Assembly: GCA_900549915.1 (NCBI GenBank)
Contig: URQF01000029.1
Location: 1-12,965 of the forward strand
Length of the DNA: 12,965 bases
Reading direction: 5' to 3'
Origin: an uncultured Mollicutes bacterium
Lineage (GTDB): Bacteria; Bacillota_I; Bacilli_A; RFN20; CAG-288
Shown here: positions 5,806-12,965 of the stretch, one piece after another
How the letters are laid out: every line of letters begins with the position of its first letter
Position numbering within the stretch: position 1 is the first letter of the stretch
Notes under the pieces: model-generated
What the model was told of the DNA's origin: nothing
Database searches by the model: none
What the model saw: only the letters and a program-made list of their open reading frames with translations
Translations under genes and position numbers: made by a program

Positions 5806-8237
5806 TGGATTTTCTTCCTATGCCAGATATCACGATTGTATTCGGCAATCGTGCGATCGGAAGAGAACCAGCCGGAATTTGCAACGTTGGCAAGGCATTT
5901 CTTACCCCATTCATCCCGGTTCAAATAGCTCTTCCTGACACAGTCAGCAGCCTTATCATAGCTGTCAAAGTCTTTCAGGACCCTGTACTCATCATTATGG
6001 TACCTGATTTCATCATAGATCCTCTGGAACTGACCTTTATCCGAAGAGAAGGTTCCGTTAATAAGAGAATCCCTGACTTCCTTGATTTTTCCGTTCGTGT
6101 GGTACCTGTCCCAAGGATTATAAGAATTGGCAAGCTTGATTTCCTTGACCTGTTCCTCATTCCTTCCGAAAGTGAAGATATTATTGCTTCCGACCAGTTT
6201 GGAAATTTCGATGTTCGCTCCATCCCTTGTTCCCAAGGTCAAAGCACCGTTCCTCCTAAGTTTCCTGTTACTCGTACCGCTGGCCTCTTTTCCTGCCAAA
6301 GAAATCTGTTCTGAGACATCACTTGCAGGAATCAGAACTTCTGCTTTAGAAACATCGTAGTTCTCGATGAAAGCAATCTTGATCAGATTGTTAACATCCG
6401 GATCTTGATCAATAGTCTTGCTGACAGCAAGAATCAATTCGATGATCTTCTTAGCATAGATGTAACTCGGAGCTGCTTTCGCACCGAAGATATAGGTATG
6501 AGGATAGAAATCCTTGATGGTTCCGTTCTTGATACCATGATAAAGGGAAATGATGTGGAACAGATTCAGAAGCTGACGTTTATAAGCATGGAGACGCTTA
6601 ATCTGAGTATCAAAGATAGACTCCGGATTTGCATCGATTCCAGAATACTGCTTAATCAAAGGAAGAGCACGAAGCTTGTTTTTGAACTTGATTTCATTGA
6701 TTTCTTCGTAGATTTTCTTATTGGCAGGATCATCATTAACGAAATGATTCAGTTTCGACAAGTCTTCCGGATTCTTGATATAGCTATCTCCGATTAAGGA
6801 AGTGATCTCACTTGCAAGATTCGGGTTAGCGCAGAGAAGGAAGCGACGATGAGAAATACCATTTGTCTTGTTGGAGAACTTCTGCGGATACCTTTCATAC
6901 AAATCATGGAAAGTCTGGTTCTTGAGGATTTCGGTATGTAAAGCGGCAACGCCATTGACGGAATAAGCAACATGGATTGCTAACTGGCACCTGTTGACAT
7001 TGCCATCCTTAATAATCTGGCAATTGCTTATCTGGGCATCTGTCCTGTTCTTGCTACGCCTCATCCTCAGTGTCCGGCGATTGAATTCCTCAATAATCCT
7101 ATAGACACGAGGGCAGACAGAGGCGAGATACCGGCAAGGCCATTTTTCGAGAGCCTCTGGCATAACTGTATGGTTTGTGAAGGCGAAACACTTGGAGACA
7201 ATACGATAAGCATCATCCCAGCCATATCCGTTTTCATCCCTAAGGATTCGCATTAATTCCGGGATTGTCCTAATCGGATGGGTATCGTTGAGGTGGAAAA
7301 CATAATGATCATAGAGATGATCAAGGGTTCCATATTTCTTCTTTTCATAGTTGACAGCAAACTGAATACCAGCAGAGACAAGGAAATACTGCTGACGTAA
7401 ACGCAGAAGCTTGCCATCTTCCGTAGAGTCATCCGGATAAAGACCATGGGTGATATCACGGATGAACTTCAGATAACCATAGAAGTCTGTGTTCGGAGGA
7501 AGCTTCTCATCACTTGGTTCGGCATACCAAAGACGAAGAGTGTTTACAACATTGTTGTCTTTTCCAATCCTCGGTACATCATAGGGAACAGCCCGAACAA
7601 CATAGGCATTTGCAGTTCTCCAACGATTTTCATTGGTAGTCGGATCGCGGTAAGTCTCTGGATTTCCATAGAAAGAAATATTGACTGCATCGTTTGGCTT
7701 TCTGATTTCCCAAGGGAAACCATCTAAAAGCCAAGTGTCCGGGAACTCCACCTGCTTTCCGTTTTGAATCTTCTGATGGAAGAAACCATATTCGTAACGA
7801 ATACAGTTGCCATGTCCCGGAAGGCCTAAGGAAGCAATGGAATCCCTGAAGCAGGCAGCAAGACGTCCAAGACCGCCGTTGCCAAGTCCGGCATCCGGTT
7901 CCTCTTCTTTCAGTTTATCGAAGTCAATATCCCTTTCTTTGAGAGCTTCTTTGGTCTGAGAAAGAATATTCAGATTGAAGAGGTTCCTAGTTAGCCTTCT
8001 TCCGAGAAGGAATTCCATGGAAAAATAAATCAATTGACGTCCATTGGAAGCTTTGACTTCTTCTTTGCATTTTTTGCTCAAGGCATTGGCGTAATCACGA
8101 ACCCTAGTTCCTAAAACATCATAAAGTTCACGATAGTCAAGATCTTTTGGATCACGGGAATACTTAGCGACACAGCGTTCCGTGAAAGCGGATTTAAAAT
8201 CCTGATTAAAAGACGGACTTTCTTTGAATTCAAACAT
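5802..8237 (-). CDS. glgP: Glycogen/maltodextrin phosphorylase
   Basis: A GT35 enzyme that releases glucose-1-phosphate from alpha-1,4-glucan with orthophosphate and a PLP cofactor. 811 residues, normal length. The N-terminal half has DAGLGNGGLGRLAACF (~115-130); the C-terminal half has LHAYKRQLLN and the PLP-site segment with Lys ~659. Read normally that segment is SNRKLRRNG followed by GTRDGAN; with AGG as Met it is SNMKLMMNG and GTMDGAN, a near-exact family match (CCT triplets at 6264, 6255, 6252 and 6225). The same applies to THPIMTIPELMRILMDE (7269-7271, 7239-7241) and VNMCQLAI (6990-6992). Conserved Arg in NTLRLW, LRLRQQYF, HRRF and YKRQ is CGN. The start ATG 8237 has a modest AAAGAGAT ahead. 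It is 53 bases downstream of glgB in the same operon. No glgC or glgA is in the window. Confidence 0.97.
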   Translation of the reverse strand: MFEFKESPSFNQDFKSAFTERCVAKYSRDPKDLDYRELYDVLGTRVRDYANALSKKCKEEVKASNGRQLIYFSMEFLLGRRLTRNLFNLNILSQTKEALKERDIDFDKLKEEEPDAGLGNGGLGRLAACFRDSIASLGLPGHGNCIRYEYGFFHQKIQNGKQVEFPDTWLLDGFPWEIRKPNDAVNISFYGNPETYRDPTTNENRWRTANAYVVRAVPYDVPRIGKDNNVVNTLRLWYAEPSDEKLPPNTDFYGYLKFIRDITHGLYPDDSTEDGKLLRLRQQYFLVSAGIQFAVNYEKKKYGTLDHLYDHYVFHLNDTHPIRTIPELMRILRDENGYGWDDAYRIVSKCFAFTNHTVMPEALEKWPCRYLASVCPRVYRIIEEFNRRTLRMRRSKNRTDAQISNCQIIKDGNVNRCQLAIHVAYSVNGVAALHTEILKNQTFHDLYERYPQKFSNKTNGISHRRFLLCANPNLASEITSLIGDSYIKNPEDLSKLNHFVNDDPANKKIYEEINEIKFKNKLRALPLIKQYSGIDANPESIFDTQIKRLHAYKRQLLNLFHIISLYHGIKNGTIKDFYPHTYIFGAKAAPSYIYAKKIIELILAVSKTIDQDPDVNNLIKIAFIENYDVSKAEVLIPASDVSEQISLAGKEASGTSNRKLRRNGALTLGTRDGANIEISKLVGSNNIFTFGRNEEQVKEIKLANSYNPWDRYHTNGKIKEVRDSLINGTFSSDKGQFQRIYDEIRYHNDEYRVLKDFDSYDKAADCVRKSYLNRDEWGKKCLANVANSGWFSSDRTIAEYNRDIWHRKKIH

Positions 8238-8255
8238 GTGGTTATATCTCTTTCT

Positions 8256-8277
8256 GCACTCTAATAAGGCAGAGTGC
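8256..8277 (-). other. Intergenic hairpin between glgB and glgP
   Basis: GCACTCT (8277-8271 on the minus strand), an 8-base loop and AGAGTGC (8262-8256) form a perfect 7-bp stem. It lies 13 bases after the glgB stop and just upstream of the glgP ribosome site. There is no T run, so it is probably not a terminator. It could protect the glgB 3' end, tune glgP translation, or mark a processing site. Confidence 0.6.
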
Positions 8278-8290
8278 GGCCAAAAACGAA

Positions 8291-10201
8291 TTATTTCGTG
8301 ACGGAAGACTTTATTTCGTCTCTTCCGTCCTTACTAACATAAGGTTTCTTCGTATCCGGAAGGTTTTTCTTATGACACAAGTAGATTGCTCCAAAAGAAG
8401 GAATCTTTACTGTGATCTTATAAGGTTGGTTATGTTTTCCTTCCCCATGGGTCCTAAGAGGAGCTCCATTGAACTGGTTCCATCCACCATAGATAGCGTT
8501 ATCCGTGTTAAGGACTTCTTCATACCTTCCCTCATAAGGAACACCAATATCATAATCCCAATAGAAGTTCGGAGTCCTGTTGAAAATAAAGACCCTGCAT
8601 TCTTCTTCTGTCTCACGTTCGAAAACATAAACGGATTGTTCTGAATTATCAGCCATAATCCAATTGAAATGAACGGGATTATATTCTTGGAAATACCTAG
8701 CTGGATGAGTTCTATAAATACGATTCAGATCTTTGAAGAGTTCATGGAGGCCCTTATGTTTCGGGTAGTCAAGGACATTCCAAGGAATCACTTCTGTTTC
8801 TTTCCATTCATCGAAAGATGCCAGATCATTGCTCCTGAAATTCAGTTTCTTACCAGGGTGGGCAAACCTATAAGCATATAAGTTGCGGACGTTAGCGAAT
8901 TTCGTGTCATAATCGCCCCACCTCTTGTTCACGATGGATCCTTTCCTATGGACGACCTCATCATGACTCAGAGGCAGAATAAAGTTTTCGCTGTAGAAGT
9001 AAGCCCTAGAGAAAGTCAGCTGGTTATGACAGTATTTCCGGTAAATAGGATCTTTTCCATAATACTTAAGAGTATCATTCCTCCATCCTAAATCCCATTT
9101 GTAGTCAAAGCCAAGGGCATCCGCTCCAGGCCTGCCTTTGGTCACATGACCATAGGCAGAGGAATCTTCTGCAATCCTCCTAACCGTAGGGAAAAGAGTA
9201 TGCCTATATCCGTTAGCACGCTTAATAAATTCAATTGCACCGGAGTTTTCCCCTTTTTGACTGTTTCCATCCCAATAAATAATGTTAGATACAGCGTCAA
9301 AGCGGAAGCCGTCGATATGATAGACTTGTGCCCTGAAATGAAGAGAGGAAATCAAGAAGGAACGAACAGGATCTTTTCCTAAATCAAAGTTCTTGGTTCC
9401 CCACTGGGAAAACTCATGTTCGTTATTATATTCATAGACACAGGAACCATCGAATTTTTCTAGTCCAAAAGAATCCAAAGCGAAGTGGACAGGAACAAAG
9501 TCCCTGATAATGCCGATTCCAGCCTTGTGCCTTTTTTCAACAAAGGCTGCAAAATCAGCGAGACTTCCATATCGTTTATCAATTGCAAAATAGCCAAGAG
9601 TCTGATAGCCCCAGCTTGCATCATTAGGGTAGGAGGTTAAAGGCAGAGCTTCCACATGGGTATATCCCCTCTCCTTAATATAAGGGATAAGAATATCTGC
9701 CCTTTCACTATAATTAAATAAAGTGCCATCCGGTTTTCTGCGGAAGGTACCCCTATGGAATTCGAATATGGACCTCGGATTATCATAGTTCCGGTTGCGA
9801 GTTGCTAGGTAAGAATCATCGTCAATATGGATAGTCTTATCAAGGTCAACCGTAAAGGAGCAGTGGTCTCCACCGATTTCATCGCTGAATGCAAAAGGAT
9901 CTTGCTTGTCACGAACAACATTATCCGCGCAGAGAATCTGGTATTTGTATCCTTCGTTGTCTAATACACCAGGAATGAAAATTTCAAATAAGCCACGGTA
10001 ATCCTTTTTGTCCATAACAGAAGACTTTGGATTCCATCCATTGAAAGCACCAATTACGCTGACTTTTTTTGCCCTTGGAGCATAAACACGAAAGAGATAT
10101 CCTTCCTGGCCTTTGAATTTCGTTTTGTGGGCACCAAAATATCGGTACGCCTCAGGCAGATGTCCCTGAAGAAAATCATCAAAGAAAGTATCAGTCCCCA
10201 T
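8291..10201 (-). CDS. glgB: 1,4-alpha-glucan (glycogen) branching enzyme
   Basis: A GH13 enzyme that makes alpha-1,6 branches in glycogen. 636 residues, normal for the family. An N-terminal CBM48-like domain (~20-125, with VYAPRAKKVSVIGAFNGWN) is followed by the TIM barrel (~140-520) and a C-terminal beta domain. Catalytic residues: nucleophile Asp302 in GFRFDAV, acid Glu345 in IAEDSS, and Asp414 in LSHDEVVH. AGG read as Met restores family residues: HMGTFRR (9752-9754), IIMDFVPVHF (9503-9505), VMMIAEDSS (9176-9181), GWMNDTL (9080-9082), NKMWGDY (8921-8923), YMFAHPGKK (8867-8869), LNFMSND (8834-8836). Catalytic Arg300 is CGC and FANVR is CGC. The start ATG 10201 has AGAGAGG 8 bases upstream. 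It is first in a leftward operon with glgP and is transcribed divergently from ackA. Confidence 0.97.
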   Translation of the reverse strand: MGTDTFFDDFLQGHLPEAYRYFGAHKTKFKGQEGYLFRVYAPRAKKVSVIGAFNGWNPKSSVMDKKDYRGLFEIFIPGVLDNEGYKYQILCADNVVRDKQDPFAFSDEIGGDHCSFTVDLDKTIHIDDDSYLATRNRNYDNPRSIFEFHRGTFRRKPDGTLFNYSERADILIPYIKERGYTHVEALPLTSYPNDASWGYQTLGYFAIDKRYGSLADFAAFVEKRHKAGIGIIRDFVPVHFALDSFGLEKFDGSCVYEYNNEHEFSQWGTKNFDLGKDPVRSFLISSLHFRAQVYHIDGFRFDAVSNIIYWDGNSQKGENSGAIEFIKRANGYRHTLFPTVRRIAEDSSAYGHVTKGRPGADALGFDYKWDLGWRNDTLKYYGKDPIYRKYCHNQLTFSRAYFYSENFILPLSHDEVVHRKGSIVNKRWGDYDTKFANVRNLYAYRFAHPGKKLNFRSNDLASFDEWKETEVIPWNVLDYPKHKGLHELFKDLNRIYRTHPARYFQEYNPVHFNWIMADNSEQSVYVFERETEEECRVFIFNRTPNFYWDYDIGVPYEGRYEEVLNTDNAIYGGWNQFNGAPLRTHGEGKHNQPYKITVKIPSFGAIYLCHKKNLPDTKKPYVSKDGRDEIKSSVTK

Positions 10202-10227
10202 GAGTAGAGCCTCTCTATACGAAATAA

Positions 10228-10236
10228 ATTATACCA
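10228..10236 (-). promoter_or_regulatory. Extended -10 promoter of glgB-glgP
   Basis: TGGTATAAT on the minus strand is a perfect -10 box with an extended TGn element, 27 bases ahead of the glgB start. No well-spaced -35 box is evident (the nearest are TACAAG at 18 bases or TTTACA at 20), which fits an extended -10 promoter. Confidence 0.65.
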
Positions 10237-10239
10237 TAG

Positions 10240-10255
10240 CAAGGTGCTAGCCTTG
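10240..10255. promoter_or_regulatory. Inverted repeat between divergent promoters, candidate operator
   Basis: CAAGGTGCTAGCCTTG has 5-bp arms (CAAGG/CCTTG) around a 6-base centre. It lies just upstream of the glgB -10 and its right end overlaps the ackA -35 (10253-10258), a place where one regulator could control both operons. It does not match the CcpA cre consensus. Binding is inferred from position only. Confidence 0.4.
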
Positions 10256-10281
10256 TAAAAAGAAAAACAAAACACTAAAAT
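10253..10281 (+). promoter_or_regulatory. Promoter of ackA
   Basis: TTGTAA (10253-10258), a 17-base spacer and TAAAAT (10276-10281), 28 bases ahead of the ackA ATG. The boxes match the sigma-A consensus at 4/6 and 5/6. Confidence 0.6.
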
Positions 10282-10309
10282 TAGTTTGTTCAATTTAGAG
10301 GGGAACATC

Positions 10310-11563
10310 ATGTCTAAAACTTTCAAAATTATGTGTGTCAACGCTGGTTCTTCATCCTTAAAATTCAAGCTTTACGAAAGGGATGAAGGAGCCAAAAACG
10401 AGACAACTCTTAGTGGAAAAGCAACCCACTTAAAAGCTCTGACGAATGGTATTGTCGAACGTATCGGCCACGAAGACGGCATCTTCACTTTAAAGAAGCC
10501 GGGTGGATTCAAACATACAGAAGTTCTTCCAGTCCACAACCATGATGAAGCTGCAAAGCTTGTTTTGGAAGGACTAAAGAAGTTCGGTGTCATCGAAGAT
10601 ATCAAAGAAATCGCCGGTGTCGGAAACCGTGTCGTCCAAGGTGGTAAATATTTCTCGGATTCTGCACTCTTCGATGATTATGCCTATAGCAAGATCAAGG
10701 AATTGATTCCGCTCGATCCTCTCCATGCTCAGGCTCACCTGACCTGCTTCGACGCTTTCAAAAAGGCTCTTCCGGAAGCTGGAGAAGTCGCTGTCTTTGA
10801 TACTTCTTTCCACCAGACAATGGAAGCTAAGGAATACAGGTATCCGCTCCCTTACGAATACTATGAAAAATATGCTGTCCGTCGTTATGGTGCTCACGGA
10901 ACTAGCCACAAATATCTTTCTATCAGGGCCAAGGAAACCTATTTCCCGAAACAGGAACATGTCAACATCATCACCTGCCACATTGGATCTGGTGCTTCCT
11001 TAGCAGCAATCAAGGATGGAAAATGCATCGCTACTTCTATGGGTCTTACTCCTCTTGCAGGTGTTAGGATGGGTACTCGTACTGGTGATATCGATCCTTC
11101 CTGCATGCCGTATCTTGTCTCTTGCACTGGTAAGAGCGCAGAAGAGCTTTATTCGATTTTCAATCATGAATCCGGACTTCTCGGAATCTCTGGTATCTCC
11201 AATGATACTCGTGATGTCGAAGATGCCTATTATAAGGGCGATAAGCGTTCTATTCTTGCCATCGATAGGTATGCCCAGCGTATTGCTGATTATATTTCTA
11301 GGTACTACGGAAAGCTTGGACATGTTGATAGGATCGTCTGCTCTGCTGGTGTCTTTGAGAATGCTCCGCTATATCGTGAGAAGACCTTCTCTCTTCTGAC
11401 TGACGCCTTTGGAATCAAACTTGATGAAAAGCTTAATGCCGAAACCCGTCTTGGAAAAGAAGGCATCATTTCCACGAAAGACAGCAAGGTTCCTGTTGCC
11501 GTCATTCCAACGGATGAGGAATTAAGGATTGCCTTAGATACTGCTCGTATCCTGGGTCTCTAA
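10310..11563 (+). CDS. ackA: Acetate kinase
   Basis: Converts acetyl phosphate and ADP to acetate and ATP, the substrate-level ATP step of fermentation. 417 residues (family ~400). Motifs in order: NAGSSSLKF (Asn11), GNRVVQGG, VAVFDTSFHQTM, RRYGAHGTSHKY, GTRTGDIDPS, GLLGISG, and DEEL near the end. The start is ATG 10310, 6 bases after GAGGGG (10298-10303); an in-frame TTG at 10286 lies before this RBS and is rejected. It has 8 AGG codons and 11 further Arg codons, all CGT. AGG falls at GVMMGTR (11066-11068), EYMYPLP (10838-10840), LYEMDEG, LAIDMYAQR and EELMIA (11525-11527), all Met-compatible; one site, SIRAKE at 10925-10927, is an Arg in many homologues. The partner pta is not in the window. 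A lipoprotein gene follows after 38 bases with no terminator. Confidence 0.98.
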   Translation: MSKTFKIMCVNAGSSSLKFKLYERDEGAKNETTLSGKATHLKALTNGIVERIGHEDGIFTLKKPGGFKHTEVLPVHNHDEAAKLVLEGLKKFGVIEDIKEIAGVGNRVVQGGKYFSDSALFDDYAYSKIKELIPLDPLHAQAHLTCFDAFKKALPEAGEVAVFDTSFHQTMEAKEYRYPLPYEYYEKYAVRRYGAHGTSHKYLSIRAKETYFPKQEHVNIITCHIGSGASLAAIKDGKCIATSMGLTPLAGVRMGTRTGDIDPSCMPYLVSCTGKSAEELYSIFNHESGLLGISGISNDTRDVEDAYYKGDKRSILAIDRYAQRIADYISRYYGKLGHVDRIVCSAGVFENAPLYREKTFSLLTDAFGIKLDEKLNAETRLGKEGIISTKDSKVPVAVIPTDEELRIALDTARILGL

Positions 11564-11601
11564 TCAACTTACAATCTAAAAATAATTAAGGAGGTCGTAT
11601 T

Positions 11602-12774
11602 ATGAAGAAAATAATGTCTTTGCTTCTTCTATCGGCCTCCTTTTTATGTTTTGCATGCCATAAGGAAACTAACCCGGATGATGGAAAAGTCTCTCTTCAT
11701 AAAAGGGAAGGAATCAAAGCGACTATTTCTTTAGATTCGCGTGACCAACTCGATTCTGTTGCTCTCTATGATGACGCAAGGATCATCGTCACGAACACGG
11801 GTTGTCATTTCTGTAAACAAGCCAAAGAATATTTAGATCCGTACATTGAGAAAACTGGGACTGTTATTTATGAAGTCGATTACAGGAATGTCTATAAAGA
11901 CGCCTATGAAGCGACAAATCCGGAAAACGGTACATCCAATATCTCCTCTTCTTTAATTGGCCTTTATCCAAATAGGGCAAAATATGGAACCCCCTTCTAT
12001 AGGTTCTACGCCAATGGAAAGCTTCAGAACACGCAAGCCTCTACTGCCATCACCGAGGAATTCTTCCAAGATAGGTTTTATTCCTATACAAAGCTTACCA
12101 ACTATTACCAAAGGAACGATTTCACTTATGACGCCTCCCGAGATACGAATGTCCTTGATAACACCGAGGACTATTCTTTTAGTGAAAATCTAGATCTGCT
12201 CGGCTTTGGAACTAACCGCCTTGATACGCTTTTAGAAGATAACAAAAAGAATAAGCTGGTTCTGTTTACTTGGCGCCGGTGTAACGACTGCAAAAATTAC
12301 AGGCAAAAAGTTCTTTATCCCTTCTTGGAAAAGAATCCAACCCAAACCATTTATTTTTATGAAACCGATGGATACAGGCGGTTCAAACGGAATGAGCAGG
12401 AAGAATATCAAAACAAGGGATTGAAAATCTGGTCTGACTTCTGCCAAAAATATCACCTTTCGGATTACCCTAGGATTGATATCAATGGAAACTTAGCGGG
12501 ATATACACCTACTAGGGTCAACTTCATGTTGGACGGCACTTACACTTTATCGGTTTTTGCAAATGAGACAGATCTTGTAATCAATGATGATCGTACCCTT
12601 AGCTATAAGACAGCCTTCTATAAGGAATTGACCTCTATCAAAAGCAAGACGAAACTTCGAGAAAGCGATAAAGAAGGTTCTTCCAATTACCTGAAAGCAC
12701 TGAAAGAACTTTTAGCACTTGTCCAAGACAAGGATGTTGAATTAAACAAAGAATATCTTGAATCATGCATCTAA
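11602..12774 (+). CDS. Probable lipoprotein with two thioredoxin-like domains
   Basis: A 390-residue secreted protein with an N-terminal MKK plus hydrophobic stretch ending at Cys19 (LCFAC, an imperfect lipobox), so probably a membrane-anchored lipoprotein. Two thioredoxin-like units are visible. The first has CHFC at 68-71 (NTGCHFCKQAKEYL) and a cis-Pro segment YGTPF at 128-132. The second has CNDC at 227-230 (FTWRRCNDCKNY) followed later by GYTPTRVNFMLDG. With AGG as Met the cis-Pro segments read TPFYMFY and TPTMVNF, more like the family. A role in extracytoplasmic thiol-disulfide exchange is inferred from the CxxC pairs; no exact family is recognised. It has a strong AAGGAGGT 6 bases before ATG 11602, follows ackA closely, and overlaps the next gene by 10 bases. 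Confidence 0.8.
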   Translation: MKKIMSLLLLSASFLCFACHKETNPDDGKVSLHKREGIKATISLDSRDQLDSVALYDDARIIVTNTGCHFCKQAKEYLDPYIEKTGTVIYEVDYRNVYKDAYEATNPENGTSNISSSLIGLYPNRAKYGTPFYRFYANGKLQNTQASTAITEEFFQDRFYSYTKLTNYYQRNDFTYDASRDTNVLDNTEDYSFSENLDLLGFGTNRLDTLLEDNKKNKLVLFTWRRCNDCKNYRQKVLYPFLEKNPTQTIYFYETDGYRRFKRNEQEEYQNKGLKIWSDFCQKYHLSDYPRIDINGNLAGYTPTRVNFMLDGTYTLSVFANETDLVINDDRTLSYKTAFYKELTSIKSKTKLRESDKEGSSNYLKALKELLALVQDKDVELNKEYLESCI

Positions 12775-12965
12775 AAAGACTTTTATTGGTTTTGCCATTT
12801 CTTCTTAGCGGCTGTAGAGAAGAATCTAATCTTAAAAAGATTCCTCTCTTTTCGTTTTTGGGCTCTGTCCAAGAAACGAGAAACGGAGAAAAAGGCTTTC
12901 TTTTATCTCTGACCGATGTGGAACTAAAAAACAGGGTGGAGAGAAAAGCCTCTTTTCCGCTTTTC
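12765..12965 (+). CDS. Putative lipoprotein, 5' part, runs off the window
   Basis: The frame opens at ATG 12765, overlaps the end of the preceding lipoprotein gene by 10 bases and stays open to the last base (67 codons). It begins MHLKRLLLVLPFLLSGCREE, a short basic start, a hydrophobic core and a canonical lipobox LSGC with Cys17. The rest (IPLFSFLGSVQETRNGEKG and onward) matches nothing I recognise. The overlap suggests translational coupling to the thioredoxin-like lipoprotein and perhaps a shared envelope function. The function is unknown, and the C-terminal part is outside the window. Confidence 0.7.
   Translation, partial: MHLKRLLLVLPFLLSGCREESNLKKIPLFSFLGSVQETRNGEKGFLLSLTDVELKNRVERKASFPLF

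Noticed and set aside
5796..6314. 172-codon open frame on the plus strand opposite the glgP 3' end
   Set aside because: It is fully antisense to well-conserved glgP coding sequence, shows no family motif, and has no promoter or convincing RBS. Other long antisense frames over lon, tig, glgB and ackA were rejected for the same reason.
8256..8277. Terminator between glgB and glgP
   Set aside because: There is no T run after the stem on the minus strand, and the two genes form a natural operon.
5802..10201. GlgP and GlgB as degenerate enzymes with Arg replacing active-site Met/Leu
   Set aside because: All these replacements are AGG codons and vanish if AGG is Met; catalytic residues and CGN arginines are intact.
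10286..10309. Upstream TTG as the ackA start
   Set aside because: The RBS GAGGGG (10298-10303) lies after it and is correctly spaced for ATG 10310, where the family N-terminus begins.
1..12965. tRNA genes, especially a CCU-anticodon tRNA that would explain the code change
   Set aside because: I found no tRNA-like cloverleaf in the intergenic spaces; TTCGAATC-like strings inside lon lie in coding sequence and have no acceptor stem.

Overview
The window looks like two genomes joined near position 900-945. The left ~900 bases are GC-rich (45 of 60 bases are G/C in 541-600). They carry the end of an M23 peptidase gene and an M50 site-2 protease gene, an arrangement like the Clostridial/Bacillus spoIVFA-spoIVFB sporulation pair. 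From ~910 on, composition falls sharply (25 of 60 G/C in 1021-1080). The genes are then those of a compact Bacilli-type (Firmicutes/Mollicutes-like) bacterium, in the classic order tig-lon-engB.

The main observation is that the right part does not appear to use the standard genetic code. Its AGG codons sit where protein families have methionine (or another large hydrophobic residue). Conserved arginines are written CGN or AGA. Examples with AGG read as Met: GlgP PLP site SNMKLMMNG, GlgP ELMRILMDE, Lon VAMTGEI, Lon YVGAMPGK, Lon LGDVMKEA, GlgB GWMNDTL, GlgB NKMWGDY, AckA GVMMGTR, AckA EELMIA, EngB TKMDK. In ackA I counted 8 AGG codons (nearly all at Met/hydrophobic sites) and 11 other Arg codons, all CGT. 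This fits the AGG-to-Met reassignment reported for a clade of uncultivated Bacilli (Shulgina and Eddy 2021). In the left ~900 bases AGG still reads as Arg (for example the conserved R of HLHFEVR). Two codes on one contig, plus the GC step, make a chimeric assembly the best explanation.

Layout: M23 (5' truncated) and M50 on the + strand; the junction and a terminator; then on the - strand, reading right to left, tig-lon-engB (housekeeping proteostasis plus a ribosome-assembly GTPase) from a strong promoter at 5425-5453. Upstream of it, also on the - strand, is glgB-glgP-orf114, a glycogen branching/phosphorolysis operon with a small unknown gene translationally coupled to glgP. From the 108-base divergent promoter region at 10202-10309 the + strand runs ackA (acetate kinase), a lipoprotein with two thioredoxin-like domains, and the start of a second lipoprotein cut by the window edge. 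Glycogen turnover and acetate fermentation with substrate-level ATP are therefore divergently transcribed and may share an operator. I saw no rRNA, tRNA, CRISPR array or insertion sequence, and no gene-free stretch above 300 bases.
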